From positions 1 to 6,061 of the forward strand of contig CANEUK010000092.1 of assembly GCA_947441695.1 (NCBI GenBank): a DNA stretch of 6,061 nucleotides, in the 5' to 3' direction. Made by a program: the position numbers and the translations under genes. Below, in pieces: positions 5,813 to 6,061 of this stretch. Each line of letters starts with the position of its first letter. Position 1 is the stretch's first letter. Origin of the DNA: Rickettsiales bacterium (GTDB lineage Bacteria; Pseudomonadota; Alphaproteobacteria; Rickettsiales; UBA1997). The notes under the pieces were generated by a model. It saw nothing but the letters and a program-made list of their open reading frames with translations. It had not been told where the DNA came from and ran no database searches.

Positions 5813-5863
5813 AGTAATAAAATTAATAACTTTGTTGCAAGATAGGAACTGGAATTTTAAAGT
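5811..5863 (+). repeat. 120-bp-spaced direct repeat, copy B
   Basis: Partner of 5691-5743. It lies closer to the partial gene starting at 5940 and ends 76 bp before its ATG. The two copies imply a tandem duplication of about 120 bp whose second half has since diverged. Confidence 0.75.
5835..5863 (+). promoter_or_regulatory. putative promoter for the partial gene at 5940
   Basis: TTGCAA (5835-5840) and TAAAGT (5858-5863) are separated by 17 bp, each matching four of six consensus bases. The same arrangement is kept in copy A. If real, the transcript would have a leader of roughly 70 bases. Confidence 0.3.
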
Positions 5864-5939
5864 GAAATGAAGAACTTTTTATCTACAAGTGGTCTGAAAC
5901 GCTCAGCGAGACGCCAAAATAACTTTTTTAAGATTTTAT

Positions 5940-6061
5940 ATGACAGAAAATAAACTTCGAGTATCCATCCAAGGGCAGATAAATTTTAATCAGCAGCAGA
6001 TTAGACAGATAGAAGAAGAGCGAGCCAAAGCAACCGAAAAATTTGATACTAACATTGCTAC
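5940..6061 (+). CDS. N-terminal part of an unrecognised protein (runs off the window)
   Basis: From ATG at 5940 the frame stays open for 40 full codons to the window end. The translation starts MTENKLRVSIQGQINF and continues with a glutamine- and glutamate-rich stretch (NQQQIRQIEEERAKATEKF), probably helical and possibly the start of a coiled coil. There is no signal peptide or transmembrane segment in what can be seen. TAAG about 10 bases upstream of the start is a weak ribosome-binding candidate. Plausible codon use, the varied residue composition and the promoter-like boxes upstream favour a real gene. It is divergent from lysK. I do not recognise the family from this short piece and assign no function. 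Confidence 0.55.
   Translation, partial: MTENKLRVSIQGQINFNQQQIRQIEEERAKATEKFDTNIA

Larger units (their letters stand above)
5134..5939. other. long intergenic region, no convincing gene
   Basis: About 800 AT-rich bases separate lysK from the divergent partial gene. It contains the lysK promoter, the palindromic element, a hairpin (5511-5540) and a 120-bp-spaced direct repeat (5691-5743 and 5811-5863). An open frame from TTG at 5307 to 5564 would encode 85 lysine-rich residues (starting KQKEVGKIYRKLKDY after the initiator). It has no Shine-Dalgarno sequence and no recognisable motif, and I do not accept it as a gene. Another short open frame near 5640-5690 reads YPNLFDDLVEKILFF before a stop and looks protein-like, so decayed gene remnants are possible. 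Confidence 0.6.

Noticed and set aside
5890..5916. GC-richer hairpin-like stretch before the partial gene
   Set aside because: The central arms leave a one-base loop and the outer arms need a four-base bulge, so a stable hairpin is doubtful.
5134..5939. Insertion sequence or transposase remnant in the intergenic region
   Set aside because: No terminal inverted repeats with target duplication and no transposase motif could be identified.

Overview
The window looks like a piece of an AT-rich alphaproteobacterial chromosome, probably from a host-associated or intracellular lineage (Rickettsiales/Holosporales-like; this is inference). The evidence is a class I lysyl-tRNA synthetase, which among bacteria is typical of alphaproteobacteria and a few other groups, next to a very large, low-complexity ankyrin-repeat protein of the kind common in intracellular alphaproteobacteria. 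Base composition is AT-rich throughout; the lysK gene looks visibly less AT-rich than the rest.

Layout. (1) Positions 1-614, plus strand: the catalytic core of an alanyl-tRNA synthetase, running in from the left and stopping abruptly just after class II motif 3, so about two thirds of a normal AlaRS is missing. (2) Positions 619-680: a perfect 23-bp tandem repeat made of alternating palindromes. It forms the convergent junction between the alaS fragment and the next gene, and probably acts as a terminator. (3) Positions 651-5133, minus strand: a two-gene unit, lysK (class I LysRS) followed by a 973-residue ankyrin/low-complexity protein whose start overlaps the lysK stop by 14 bp. The ankyrin gene is built from several internal duplications: a 12-bp tandem array encoding (H/P/S)LEK, a duplicated ankyrin module, and 48-bp, 54-bp and ~69-bp repeats. 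(4) Positions 5134-5939: about 800 bp with no convincing gene. It holds the putative lysK promoter, a palindromic element whose sequence matches segments inside the ankyrin gene, a hairpin, and a 120-bp-spaced direct repeat carrying promoter-like boxes. (5) Position 5940 to the end: the first 40 codons of an unrecognised protein.

Functionally, lysK is housekeeping translation machinery and the downstream ankyrin gene is probably co-transcribed and translationally coupled to it. The main points of interest are the truncated alaS, the repeat-built ankyrin protein (one methionine, no tryptophan), and a palindromic repeat family found both in intergenic DNA and in frame inside the ankyrin coding sequence. 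The last recalls the behaviour of Rickettsia palindromic elements, though no sequence identity with them is claimed.
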